Positions 54,730 through 64,000 of a stretch of DNA of 64,000 bases are shown here, piece after piece; position 1 is the stretch's first letter, and each line of letters begins with the position of its first letter. The position numbers and the translations under genes are program-made. This DNA comes from Iris pallida (Eukaryota > Streptophyta > Magnoliopsida > Asparagales > Iridaceae): assembly GCA_029216955.1 (NCBI GenBank), contig JANAVB010016199.1:12783489-12847488 (forward strand). Direction: 5' to 3'. The notes below the pieces were generated by a model. The model was given only the letters and a program-made list of their open reading frames with translations. It did not search any database and had not been told where the DNA came from.

Positions 54730-56660
54730 ATGGTTGCGAGCACTCATGCTGGTGGTGCTGGCCGTGGTCATGGTGGTGGTGGTGGTGGTGGTGGTAGTGG
54801 TGGTGGTGGTGGTGGTGGTGGACGTGGGCGTGGTGGTAGCGGTCGTGGTCGCCATCCGTATTCCCCTGATGTGGCCTCCGATCCCGACCTGGAGAGCCCG
54901 GGCACAAACTCTTCCCGCCGTCAATCTACCTCGGTACCACCGTCATCTTCGTCGAGGCCTGCGACTCCATCCGCTAGCGGATCCGTTCCGCCACCGGATG
55001 CACTAGCGGATGCATCAGCAGATGCAACAGCGGACCCAGCAGTTACTGCACGGTGGGCCCCGGAGTACCCCCGAATTCAGTTTTATCATGTTACCGGAGA
55101 GTACATGCGCGGACCCTCGGATCCTCCGATGCCACCAGAGAGGCCGATGGGCGAGTTCCGACGAGAGATATGGCCCGCGGTGAATCATAAGTAAATTTAA
55201 GTTAATTTATTAAATTTGTTTCATTTATTCAAGTCAATAATCCAGTCGTTGCTTCTTTATAGATTTTTTCCGTGGGATGTTGCCCGGATTCTAGGGCGCA
55301 TTATCCGGGATAACTACCATGGCCCTTACCTCAATTTTTCTGAGGTGCCTCAGGACAGGCAGTACGTCTGACTCGACGAGATGAAGGTATATATCTTTTG
55401 GTTAATTATTAATTATTTTTTAATTCATTAATTTTTTAATTACGTGATATTTGAATTTTTATGTCAGAGGACGTTCTGGTGGCCCCTATCGCGAGGAGGC
55501 GATCGGCAGGACCTACAAAGCCGCCGCCATAAAGAAGATACGGGATGTGGTGTACGACCTTCGTACGGTGCATACGAAGAAGGACTGGATCCGGGCGGAG
55601 TACTATGAGGAGATATTGGAGAAGATGGATACTCCTCAATATAAGAAGAAATCAGAGAAAGCCAAGGCGAATAGACAGGCCACGGGTCTGCATACGGGGT
55701 GATCAAGGCCCAACGTATCGACGCGTACAGATTTGGTAAGATACCACAAATTCATACCACTATTTAATTCGGAACTATTAATATACGAAGTTAATTAAAT
55801 TCTACGTATGCAGGTACAACGGGTAGTGAAGGAGGGGAGAGAGGCGGAGGCGGTCACCACTCATGAAGTATTCGTGCATACGCACAAGAGGCAGAAGGAT
55901 GGGAGCTTCGTCGACGCGAGGGCCCAGGAGACTGATGTAAATACTTACGTTTATGAGATTTATGTTAGAAATATAATTATTGTTAACTTAATTAGGTAAA
56001 CTTAGGATTCAGACTATAACTTAGGGAAACATAGGATTTAGATTATAACTTAGGAAAACTTATAGTATAAACACATTCATTGGATAGGCTGCGTATCGTG
56101 AGGCACTACGTCGGATTGAGCCCCCTGCCGAGGATGTCGGCGAAACGACGCCCACCCAAACGCCCTCTTCTATGGCCGTTCGCTACGATGACGTGTTCGT
56201 AGAATCCGTCGGCGGCTTTAGAAAAGGGCGCCTCTACGGCTTAGGTTCCCTGGAGTCGTTGTTACAGGCGTCGACTCTAAGATATCCACCGCCTCCGCCT
56301 CCTCCCGCGCCCCTGCAGACGATGTGAGGACGCAGCTTACGACTCTCGCCACGACGTTGTCGAATTTGTAGACGGTAGTGCTGGTCCGTCTGCTGCCGGT
56401 CCGTCTACTGCTGCTTTCGGTGCTTCGAACGACCTGGTCCTTCTTCTACCGGACGGCTTTCTTTTGTCCGCTCTTTTGAGGCCCGCCTGGTACCAGATGC
56501 TGCTATCGTGGCGCTCCTTGACATGATGTCGTCAGAGCAGCTACGCTCGCTTCCAGACCATGTATTGTCCCAAGTGCTGGCACACATGGTGGAGCATTAA
56601 ATACGCAGAGCGAAAGCGGCGGAGAGAGCACGAGACGATCCATCTCCTCCTTCTCAGTAA
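54730..56660 (+). pseudogene. Second CACTA gene, TNPA-like / Transposase_24-like (multi-exon, broken)
   Basis: Exon from about 54730 (MVASTHAGGAGRG), with a GGT-repeat poly-Gly stretch (54771-54835), a Ser/Pro-rich part and the block RPMGEFRREIWPAVNHK, then a GTAAAT donor near 55192. The next exon starts after TTTATAG (55262) with FPWDVARILGRI. A further exon includes EEAIGRTYKAAAIKKIRD and KKDWIRAEYYEEILE, broken by TGA near 55700. Later exons: VVKEGREAEAVTTHEVFVHTHK (55814 onwards) and AAYREALRRIEPPAED (about 56090), then a Pro-rich part and a stop near 56326. Such proteins bind the subterminal repeats in En/Spm-like elements; that this one did so is inference from position and pattern. Confidence 0.65.
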
Positions 56661-56960
56661 TTTTGTTTATATTTTTGGACATTTGGATATGTGTATATTT
56701 TGGATATTTTGTTTATGTTTGGATATTTTGTTGTATGTATGTTGGGATATTGTGTTGGATATTGTGTTGGTTATTTTGTTGGTTATTGTGTTGGATATTT
56801 TTTGTGTATGTTGGGATATATTGGATGTTTGGAGATATTGTGTTGGCAATATAGATATTTGTTGGATATGTTGGATGTCGGATATGTTATATTTGTGTAT
56901 GGTGGATGTTGGATATGTCATATTTGTGAATATTGGATGTTGGATATATTGTACGTACAG
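56650..56960 (+). repeat. TTGGATAT low-complexity repeat block
   Basis: Degenerate repeats of TTGGATATTGTG and TTGGATGTTGG type, T- and G-rich, between the second CACTA gene and the right subterminal repeats. The hydrophobic reading frames here are compositional. Confidence 0.7.
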
Positions 56961-56999
56961 GGAATAGTCTGTTTCCTGTAAAACAAATTCAAAAATATT

Positions 57000-57610
57000 G
57001 CAGTTAGCGACAGACTCATGACAACCTGGCGACGGATAATCCGTCGCTAACTGTATGAATTGTATGGTAGCGACGGACTGCCGACGGATTATCCGTCGGC
57101 CTGGTTCTAGAAAAACACATAGCGACAGAATGGCGACGGATTTTTCGTCGCTCAGGTTCTGAAAATATGGAAGATATCCAGAAGCATGTCGACGGATTAT
57201 CCGTCGCTAATCCGACGAGGTTGGTGACGGGTTAGCGGCGGATTAGCGACGGATTTCGTGTATCAGAAACTCTTTGATACTCGTTTACCGACATATTTAT
57301 GACAGATTAGCGACGTATAACGACGGTTTAGCGACGGATCTTTCCGTCGCAAAACGTTGTTATTAAAATTTTAAAATATCGGAGTTGACGGGCAACCATT
57401 AGCTTGCCGTCGCTAACTATTTTGATGTTGCCAACGGTAATCCGTCGCTAAGTAGTCGTTAAACGACGGATTAGCAACGGAGTTGTTTTAGCGATGAGGT
57501 TATTGCCGACGGATTTTTTCAGCCAGTATCCGTCGGTAATCCGTCGGTAATCCGTCGGTAATGTCATTTAGCGACGGATTAGCGATGGATAGGGCCGTCG
57601 CTAAAACGTT
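57000..57610. repeat. CACTA right subterminal repeats
   Basis: More than twenty TCCGTCGCTA / TAGCGACGGA copies and variants (TCCGTCGGTAA), both orientations, including palindromic pairs such as GCGACGGATTATCCGTCGC (57040 region). Confidence 0.85.
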
Positions 57611-57627
57611 GTATTTTAGTAGTGGAA

Positions 57628-59455
57628 CAACTAGATAGTCAACCTCGAGAACAGATACGACTTTTTGAAAGAAGCCCAACTGTTCATTCATTTACAACTG
57701 TTCGTTCATTTATAACTGATCATTCATTGTCCTTTCTTCGAAAACCGACTTGATTGTTCATTCATTTATTCTCTTCCTCGAGAGTCGAAATGACTGTTCA
57801 TTCATTCAGTGTCTCTTCCTCGAAAATCGAAGTAACTGTTCACTCTTTATAACGAGAATTTACGTCCCTCATACCCCTGAATTCAAATTATTTACATCAG
57901 CAACTTGTCATATTCATATTTTCTCTGGATTCTGTTTTCCATATCAGCACATCAAAATCAAATTATAAAAAGAAGAGAAAATTATTCTTTATTCCTTCTT
58001 TAAAAATACAGATACATCTTGATGGAAATCTACTACATTTCGGATTTTCATTCTAAATATAACAAATGAAGGTCTATTACATCTTTGGATCTTCTTATTT
58101 GATAATGAAGGTCTATTACATCTTTGGATCTTCTTATTGATGCTAGTTCCTTGTCGTCTCGACCTGAAACAACGAGCCAGACAATGGAATCATCTCTGGT
58201 CTTCTCTCTCAGAAAGATGAGAGGAGAACCACAGAGTACAGCAGTTCAAAGATAAGCTGCTGTCAATACAACTGGTGGAGAGAAGACGACCCGCCAGGAG
58301 AATTTAGAATGAAATCACCCTTATGATACGATTCCTAATTCTGTCTCTCCACCATCCAACTCTCATGTATAAAGGCTCTTCCTACCATCTGAGGAAGACC
58401 CTTCTGGAATACGGAGAGTCCTGAGCTGTCTGATTTGAGTGTCAGAATCACATGAGCTGTCTGATGTGAGTGTTAGAAGAATGCCCTCTACAGCATCCAA
58501 ATCGCCAATGCCAGTCCTGAAGAAGCTTACCAACCAGACTTCTGTAAACATCAACAAAGAAAGAAGATTTAGCAAAAATCTATTAAACTGCATGCCTTTG
58601 ATCAACAGGCGCATATCAACAGTATGCGCCTATGTCCAAAGTCAGGCACAGGATTGCAGTGCACGCTTATTCGTAGGATTTCAGGCGCACTTCTACAGTA
58701 TGCACCTCTGACCAAAGTCAGGCACAGGATTGCAGTGCGCGCCTATTCTCAGAAATTCAGGAGCATATCAACACTGCGTGCCGATCAACAGGCACATATC
58801 AACAGCGTGCGCCGATCAACAGACACATATCAGCAGTATGCGCCTCTGATCGAAGCTAAGCACTGGATAACAATACGCACCTATTTTCAGAATAACTAGC
58901 GCATATCAACAGCGTCTATAACATGCGATTCATTTCTATAAGTCAGTACCTATCTTCAAAACTGTCTCAGTAAAAAAATGACACAAAGTAAAATGCTTAT
59001 GTGTAAAAACCGCTGTTTCTTTGTTGGGACTTACCAACTTCTGAAGGCGCGGCATGCAAAAGAATAGCATCAGGTTGAAGTGGCGCAAGTGAACTTGTGG
59101 ATGATGGATTTTTGCTGGATAGTGGGACCTTGTAAGATGTCATCTTTTTGAGAAAGTATGAATGTTTCTTTCGTTCTGGCTATCCTTTAAAAAGTGTTGA
59201 AGATGAAAACGGGTGCATCATTCTAGGAGCCTATTTCGGGAAAGAACTAAACAATAGGAGCTTAAAACCATGTGATGGCTGCCATGTGTCTCTCAATAAA
59301 ACAGTAAGCATTGAATTAGCCAAAGGAGCACATCTACATACGCCATTTGAAATCACAGCCACACAATATATCAGAAATTATAAATTTCATTTCATAAAAA
59401 AGGGTGGACCCCTACAGACAAGGACACAGGAAAAGAAAATAAAAAGCTGGCACGC
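57628..59455. other. 3' non-pol region of Tat B after the CACTA
   Basis: It continues the sequence left of the CACTA and aligns in blocks with 17400-18700 (A-plus). Conserved parts: TTCATTCATT-type repeats (57680-57850), ATGGAAATCTACTACAT (58023) and the GTATAAAGGC box (58369). The segment matching 18226-18381 lies at 58400-58540 and contains a local tandem duplication of the AGCTGTCTGAT unit. A plus-strand block at 59140-59400 is a partial match to 18440-18640 (ATTTCGGGAA.GAA). No clear gene on the sense strand. Confidence 0.6.
58600..58915. repeat. Degenerate minisatellite (GCGCATATCAACAGTATGCGCC units)
   Basis: About six units with GCGCATATCAACAG and TATGCGCCTCTGA, of unequal length (25-90 bp). 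Longer units include AAGTCAGGCACAGGATTG twice and a diverged third. I see no counterpart in A-plus or A-minus, so it expanded in element B. Confidence 0.7.
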
Positions 59456-59769
59456 TCAACATTTCTTTTTTTCGTCTTCATTGGTCTGACGAAGAGCAGC
59501 ATCCAATTCTTGCATGTTACGGATCCCCGAGCGATGCCTCAGATTAAGGAATCCCTCTGAATCGTCGTGCTCTTCAGAGGAATGTGAAGCCCACCACTCG
59601 AGTAATTGAAGACTGTTGGATTTAAACCAAAACAGTCTAAGAAGTTCATCGCCCTCAGTGACGGGTCAGCCTCCAACAAATAAGTCGTAGACGTGACATC
59701 GAATTTCGCTTCAGGGGACTTGATTTCAGTGTCAACATTGGTCTCCATCTCCTTCTTCTTAGGTGCCAT
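59456..59769 (-). pseudogene. aORF2 of Tat B (antisense, one frameshift)
   Basis: ATG 59769 opens MAPKKKEMETNV, followed by the conserved YLLEADPSLRAMNFLDCFGL. A one- or two-base shift near 59575 moves the rest to another frame, which carries the conserved EGFLNLRHRSGI and ELDAALRQTN before a Lys-rich end at about 59456. The total length agrees with the intact 104-aa frames of the A copies. The C-terminal match after the shift shows that the frame was coding before it broke. Confidence 0.7.
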
Positions 59770-60012
59770 CGAAGTACAAAAATAAAGAATAAGTATAAAG
59801 ACCAGCCTCTATATGTAACCAAACTAACTCTTCATATTCCTCATGGGAAGCCGAAAATCATCAATAAAACTCGGGAAGACGAAGAAGAGATCGAGTGTTT
59901 TCAAGAAAATTAATTATGACGACTGGGCATTGATTGGCGCAACTTGACTCGATAAGTTTCATAATTCAAAGTATTTCAAAACTTTGAAATATTCTTAAGT
60001 TTCGAAAACTTT

Positions 60013-60023
60013 GAAAGGGGTCA
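60013..60023 (+). other. Polypurine tract of Tat B
   Basis: GAAAGGGGTCA directly precedes the 3' LTR. Confidence 0.75.
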
Positions 60024-60949
60024 TGTAGGGCCTAAAAATCGAGTTGCACCATGTATTTACTACTCAGCAATTAAGTTGTGCCCCAAAAATCAAGCTGTGC
60101 CACTGTTATGAAGCTCAGAGATCAAACTGCGCCACTAATCAGGTTGTGCCATATACCAGACTGCGCCCAGTCATATTGCACCAAAGTCTACGTGGCGTCT
60201 GACATTTAATTGCCATCATTGCCTGACAGCACTGACAACTGACAGCACACTAAATAATGGAAATCTTTTCGAATCCCTCAAAACGTGTCGCTCGAGGAGA
60301 TTTAATGGACAATTATCCTGTACATCTTGTGAGTTGCGCTTAGGCGCAATCTAAACAAATCCCTTAGTTGTGCCTAGGTGAAATCTAAACGACTTTTTCT
60401 CAAAAGCTGCCACGTGTCTAGGCGCAATTCAATCAGGCACAGTTTAACTTATTGACTGAAGCTCGCGCAACCTGACAAAGTTGAGACAAGTTTTATTATA
60501 AAGCAGGATGACGTAGCGCACATGCCACTAATCTCTCAAGACGTGTCCACTATTTTGTACACGACCACGTGCATATCAATCACATGATATGCCACGTGCC
60601 TAAATACAGTTAGTGCACAATTGGACAACTGAATGAAAGTTGGCGCAACATAAGGTTGGCACAACCCAATATGGTGCAATCCAGCCTCGTGCACATCAGA
60701 ATAACTGTTAAAACAGTTATTTCCAGAACTCTATAAATAGAGTTTTCAATCATTGTCAAGACGGAGAGATCAAGGACTCCTGCAAAATTGCTGCTGCATT
60801 CTCCAGAGGCTCTAGTCTTCAAGTTCACATAGTTCAAGGGATAAAGTGATCGTCTTCTGATCAGATTCCTACAGTTGTACTTCACCAGAAATCATTGTAC
60901 TTTTGTACTCTTTTCTAAGTTTGTTATAAAACTTTTGTTTTTGCAAACA
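60024..60949 (+). repeat. 3' LTR of Tat B
   Basis: 926 bp, TGTAGGGCCT to TTTGCAAACA. It aligns along its full length with 39091-40014. It includes the TATA region 60729-60742. Confidence 0.93.
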
Positions 60950-60954
60950 CTCTT

Positions 60955-61820
60955 CATGTTAAAAAGGGCTTCCTCGAGATAGTAGGAAGGGCCTTTATAC
61001 ATGAGAGTTGGACGGTGGAGACACAGAATTAGAAATCGTATCACGAGGGTGATCTCATTCCTACTTTTCATGATGGGTCGTCTCTTCTCCACCAGTTGTA
61101 TTGACAGCAGCTTATCTTTGAGCTGTTGTACTCTGGGGTTCTCCTCTCGTTTTTCTGAGAGAGAAGACCAGAGTTGATTTCGCTGCCTTGCTCGCTGCTT
61201 CAGGTCGAGTCGACAAGGAACTAGCACCAACAAGAAGATCCAAAGATATAATAGACCTTCAGTTGTTAAATTTAGAATAAAAATTCGAGATGTAATAGAT
61301 TTCCATTAAGATGTATCTATGTTTTTAAAGAGGAATAAAGAATGATTTTCTCTTCTTTATGATTTTATTTGATGTGATGATATAGAAAATAGAATCCAAA
61401 GGTAATGTGGACGTGAACTCTTTTTTCTATAAATGATCTTCAAGTTCGCTGGGACTTAAAGACAGAAGATCGTGTCTAAAAGGACAATATCTGGATTTAT
61501 CATAAAGAAAAGACATCTTTTAAAACAGCTGGGTTTCAAAAGACGTATTTGATGATTTGGATAGACTCCACGGGGAATTTGAGTTTTTATTATCAATAGT
61601 TTTATTTACGAAAAAAGTAAATAAATGATAATAAATGTAGGCCCATTCCCGCAATGAAGTAGAGATGAAAAGACTGATGAATAAGCATGCCTTTTCAAGG
61701 AAAGGTCGCTTCAATTCTCGAGACAAAGAGTAAATAAAGATTTCTTCACAATATGAACGAACACGCCCTTTCAAGGAAAGGTCGTTTCGATTCCTGAGAC
61801 AGAATGTTTGGCTTTTCTGT
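60955..61820. other. Tat A-minus 3' region, resumed after element B
   Basis: The reverse complement aligns with 17400-18260. The plus strand continues the split coding-like segment (60955-61030) and has an AATAAAG block near 61331. Repeated CCTTTCAAGGAAAGGTCG-type blocks are seen at 61690-61800. No gene called. Confidence 0.6.
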
Positions 61821-61830
61821 CTATAAATAG
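61821..61830 (+). promoter_or_regulatory. TATA box for aORF1 (A-minus copy)
   Basis: CTATAAATAG preceded by TTCTGT, 50-59 bp upstream of the aORF1 ATG. Confidence 0.72.
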
Positions 61831-61879
61831 TGTGGAACTTTTCTAAGAGCATCATTCACCCATTTTCTTTCCTTTGCAA

Positions 61880-62173
61880 ATGTCTTCAGAAGATATGCAT
61901 AAGGAGACGGGAGTTATTCCGAAGATCGAAGCCGCCCTCAACACTCCTTTCGATGAGTAGCCTTCACCGTCTACTCAGCCAGAAGTCGAAGGAAGCTCAG
62001 TTGTTCCTGGAAAGAAGCAGGATATTCTTGCTGAACTGGTGGAGCCTGGGAGTACTGCCAAGGAAGAAGCTCTGAGGAAGGCTGCCTGTGAACTGCTGGT
62101 GTCATCGGACAATAATGTCTTCGAGCTTCTTGCGAAATATATTTTCAATCAAGAGGGCTCCGGTCCTCGTTAA
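61880..62173 (+). pseudogene. aORF1 of Tat A-minus (antisense to pol, one internal stop)
   Basis: ATG 61880 to TAA 62173, 98 codons, broken only by TAG at codon 27 (61958), a likely former Gln. The N-terminus is MSSEDMHKETG; the C-terminal half, with EPGSTAKEEALRKAAC and VSSDNNVFELLAKYIFN, closely matches the intact B copy. It is convergent with the integrase, whose stop is at 62264, about 90 bp away. The same arrangement as in B. Confidence 0.72.
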
Positions 62174-62263
62174 TTTTATGTATTTCATTCTGTCTAAATT
62201 TATGCAAATAAAAAAAAAATTATTTATATTCTAAGTCTATGTGTTGATGTTTCTTCTTTGTCT

Positions 62264-63370
62264 TCAGACATAATATTTCTTGAAAAATTTGTCATTAATG
62301 GGTATCATGGCGATTCGACCATCCATACCAGTCAATTGATAAGCTCCATTGGAGAAAACTTTGCTTACAATGTAGGGTCCTTCCCACTTCGCTTCGAATT
62401 TGCCTTTGTTCATATGCGTCATAGTCATAGAACGTCTGACGGTTAGAACTAATTCTCCTTTCTGAAATGTTCGGACTTTGACTTTATGGTTGAAGGCTTT
62501 TGATAGACGAGCTTGGTATAACTCAATATGTTGTTGAGCTAGGAGCCGTTTCTCGTCAAGCGCTTCAAGCTCCTGAAGTCTCAGATGATCATTATTTTCG
62601 GATATGAGTTCATTGGCAATGGCAATCCTTAGAGAAGGGATCTGGATTTCCAATAGTAAGACGGCTTCGTATCCATATACCAAAGAGAATGGCGTGTAAC
62701 CTGTAGGAGTACATACAGTAGTACGGTAAGCCCACAGACATCCTCCAAGCTTCTCACTCTAATTTTATTTGTTGGTAGAAACAAACTTCTTAAGGAGTTT
62801 GATGATGGTCTTGTTAAATACTTCTGCCAACCCGTTAGTTGCAGGATTGTAAGCTGTAGAAGCAATATTATTGATCTTGTTGTCATCGCAGAATCGAGTG
62901 AACATCTGACTGATGAATTGTGGTCCATTATCATGAATGATTCGTCGAGGAACACTGAATCTATATATCACATGATGCTTGATAAAGTTGATGATGCTGC
63001 TTGTCTTGACCTCAGTTAAAGGTATAGCTTCAGCCCACTTTGAGAAATAATCAGTTATGGCTAATATGAACTGATGTCCTCGAGACGAGGGAGGGTTGAT
63101 AGGACCGATGACATCCATGCCCCAATCTTCAAAGGGCCAAGATGCTGTCGTCGAGTGAAGAAATTCTGATGGTTGATGGATGAAGTCAGCATGGATTTGA
63201 CATGCTCAGCATTTCCTTGCGTACTCAATTGCATAAGATATCATCGAGGGCCAATAGTAGCCCATACGGCGAATACGATCCTGTAATTTAGGACCAGGTT
63301 AATGTGCACCACAAACACCGTCATGAGCTTCATGAAGTATTTGTTTTGCTTCTTCTCCCACAAGACAGCG
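62264..63370 (-). pseudogene. int: Integrase of Tat A-minus
   Basis: Minus strand. The zinc-binding part is at about 63350-63180, with stops. The core frame 63118-62765 carries MDVIGPINPPSSRGH, IIHDNGPQFISQMF and GLAEVFNKTI, so the D-D-E residues are intact. A frameshift near 62760 separates the C-terminal frame, with GKFEAKWEGPYIVSKVFSNG, ending KKYYV at 62264. Very similar to 47540-48622 in B. Confidence 0.88.
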
Positions 63371-63637
63371 TAGGAGTAAGCCGTCAAACGTTCGTCGATA
63401 GAGTGTCTTTATAGTATGATTATAGTAAAATCTGAGTGACCGTCGTTAAATTGTTGTAGCCTCCTTAGGATCTTTGGGTAGGATAATATGGACCATGAAG
63501 TTTATGAAAGGATTCCTCCAGTCTTCATTGATGGCACAAATTTCAACTGAATTGTTGAATTCCATGTTTGGTTTACTAACTTCAATATTTAAGTTATTCT
63601 CGACACAAAATAACTATTTATTAGTAATGACGATCAT
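63371..63637 (-). pseudogene. Linker between aRNase H and integrase of Tat A-minus
   Basis: It corresponds to 47270-47530 in B (minus strand here), degraded, with stops and indels around 63440-63560. No separate function assigned. Confidence 0.55.
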
Positions 63638-64000
63638 TTATTGCCTTCTGACGGGAATTGCTAATACTGTTGTAAGATTAGCGAGTGCATCAGCTTCCGT
63701 GTTACACGATCGGCGTACATGCTCGATGAAGAAGCCTTTGAATAAAGTAGCCATCTTGATTGTTGCATCATGATATGGAACCAGATCTTGATGTCGAACT
63801 TTGTATATGCCTCTAACTTGATTGACAATCAGTTTAGAGTCTCCATAAACTTCAAGATACTCAATATCTAATTGTTTAGCCAATTGGAGACCAATGAGCA
63901 GAGCATTGTATTCAGCCACATTATTGGAACACGACTCATCTAAAGAATAAGCTCTTTGAATAGCTAACCCTTCTGGTGAGACGAGGACGATTCCAACTCC
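63638..64000 (-). pseudogene. Second RNase H of Tat A-minus (cut by the window edge)
   Basis: The frame 63919-63638 reads AEYNALLIGLQLAKQLD (catalytic Glu), LEVYGDSKLIVNQVRGI (Asp) and TEADALANL (last Asp). Upstream sequence to 64000 matches the B copy around SPDGLAI. The rest of pol lies outside the window. Confidence 0.85.

Larger units (their letters stand above)
49051..57624 (+). mobile_element. CACTA (En/Spm) DNA transposon inside Tat B
   Basis: Ends are inverted repeats CACTACTAAAATACA, perfect over 15 bp and similar further in, with a 3-bp target duplication GAA (49048-49050 and 57625-57627). Subterminal arrays of TCCGTCGCTA in both orientations lie at both ends. It carries a TNP2-type transposase gene and a second, TNPA-like gene, the usual two-gene set of plant CACTA elements. 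Length 8574 bp. Stops in the transposase mean it is not autonomous. Confidence 0.95.
39091..60949 (+). mobile_element. Complete Tat/Ogre-type retrotransposon 'B' with nested CACTA
   Basis: 5' LTR 39091-40014, PBS, ORF1, gag, PR, RT, RNase H, a second (archaeal-type) RNase H, integrase, antisense aORF1, [CACTA 49051-57624], 3' region, antisense aORF2, PPT, 3' LTR 60024-60949, and CTCTT target duplications. Without the CACTA it is about 13.3 kb. The extra RNase H between RNase H and IN, the ORF before gag and the antisense ORFs place it in the Tat lineage. Many stops and frameshifts; no autonomous activity is expected. Confidence 0.93.
35906..64000 (-). mobile_element. Tat/Ogre-type element 'A-minus', interrupted by element B, continuing past the window
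   Basis: On the minus strand: aRNase H and integrase (64000-62264), aORF1 on the opposite strand, the conserved 3' region, [element B inserted at 39091-60949], aORF2, aORF3, PPT, LTR (37461-36448). The two sides of B join exactly when B and one CTCTT are removed: the joined sequence matches the uninterrupted A-plus copy at 18240-18380. It belongs to the same subfamily as A-plus by LTR sequence. Confidence 0.88.

Noticed and set aside
56560..56981. Hydrophobic frames resembling membrane proteins
   Set aside because: They come from the TTGGATAT low-complexity block; several frames are open together and there is no conservation to compare.

Overview
The window is plant nuclear DNA made almost entirely of nested transposable elements. 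I found no single-copy host gene, rRNA or tRNA gene. The evidence for a plant is the element families: Tekay/Del-type chromoviruses (Ty3/gypsy with an IN C-terminal chromodomain-like tail), Tat/Ogre-type Ty3/gypsy elements (pre-gag ORF, dual RNase H, accessory antisense ORFs) and a CACTA (En/Spm) transposon with TNP2- and TNPA-like genes. The species cannot be told from this sequence. Most coding regions are broken, mainly by single C-to-T or G-to-A type changes that give in-frame stops, as expected of old methylated repeats.

Layout. (1) 1-17311: tandem array LTR1 (cut by the window edge) - internal - LTR2 - internal - LTR3 of one Tekay-like chromovirus, period about 7796 bp. LTR2 is a hybrid: it matches LTR3 up to about 8949 and LTR1 from about 8970 on, the product expected of one unequal crossover between LTRs. 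(2) 17312-19918 with LTR 19919-20704 and 30231-30454: the 3' part of a plus-oriented Tat element ('A-plus'), cut on the left by the Tekay array inside an antisense ORF. (3) 20705-30225: a gag-only, non-autonomous LTR retrotransposon with about 3.8-3.9 kb LTRs, inserted into the TATA box of the A-plus LTR with target duplication TAAAT. (4) 30586-35905: a minus-strand chromovirus lacking its 5' LTR and most of gag. (5) 35906-39090 and 60950-64000: a minus-oriented Tat element ('A-minus'), continuing past the window. (6) 39091-60949: a complete Tat element ('B') inserted in A-minus with 5-bp duplication CTCTT; it carries its PBS, an ORF1-gag-PR-RT-RH-aRH-IN series and two antisense ORFs. (7) 49051-57624: an 8.6-kb CACTA transposon inside B with 3-bp duplication GAA.

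The most interesting signal is in the Tat 3' regions. Three diverged copies (A-plus, A-minus, B) each keep short reading frames on the strand opposite to gag-pol, in the same order, between IN and the 3' LTR: aORF1 (about 95 aa, beside the IN stop), aORF2 (about 104 aa) and, in the A subfamily only, aORF3 (with a GTAAG donor-like site) next to the PPT. aORF1 has a TATA box CTATAAATAG about 50 bp upstream of its ATG in all three copies. aORF2 stays open at full length in both A copies although pol in all Tat copies here is broken. Extra ORFs in Tat-lineage elements are known as a class; I do not recognise these proteins. Each element family also carries its own dense array of a short motif: AGCCGCAT in the Tekay LTR, GTTGCGC/GCGCAAC in the Tat LTR, TTGACC in the gag-only LTR, and TCCGTCGCTA at the CACTA ends.
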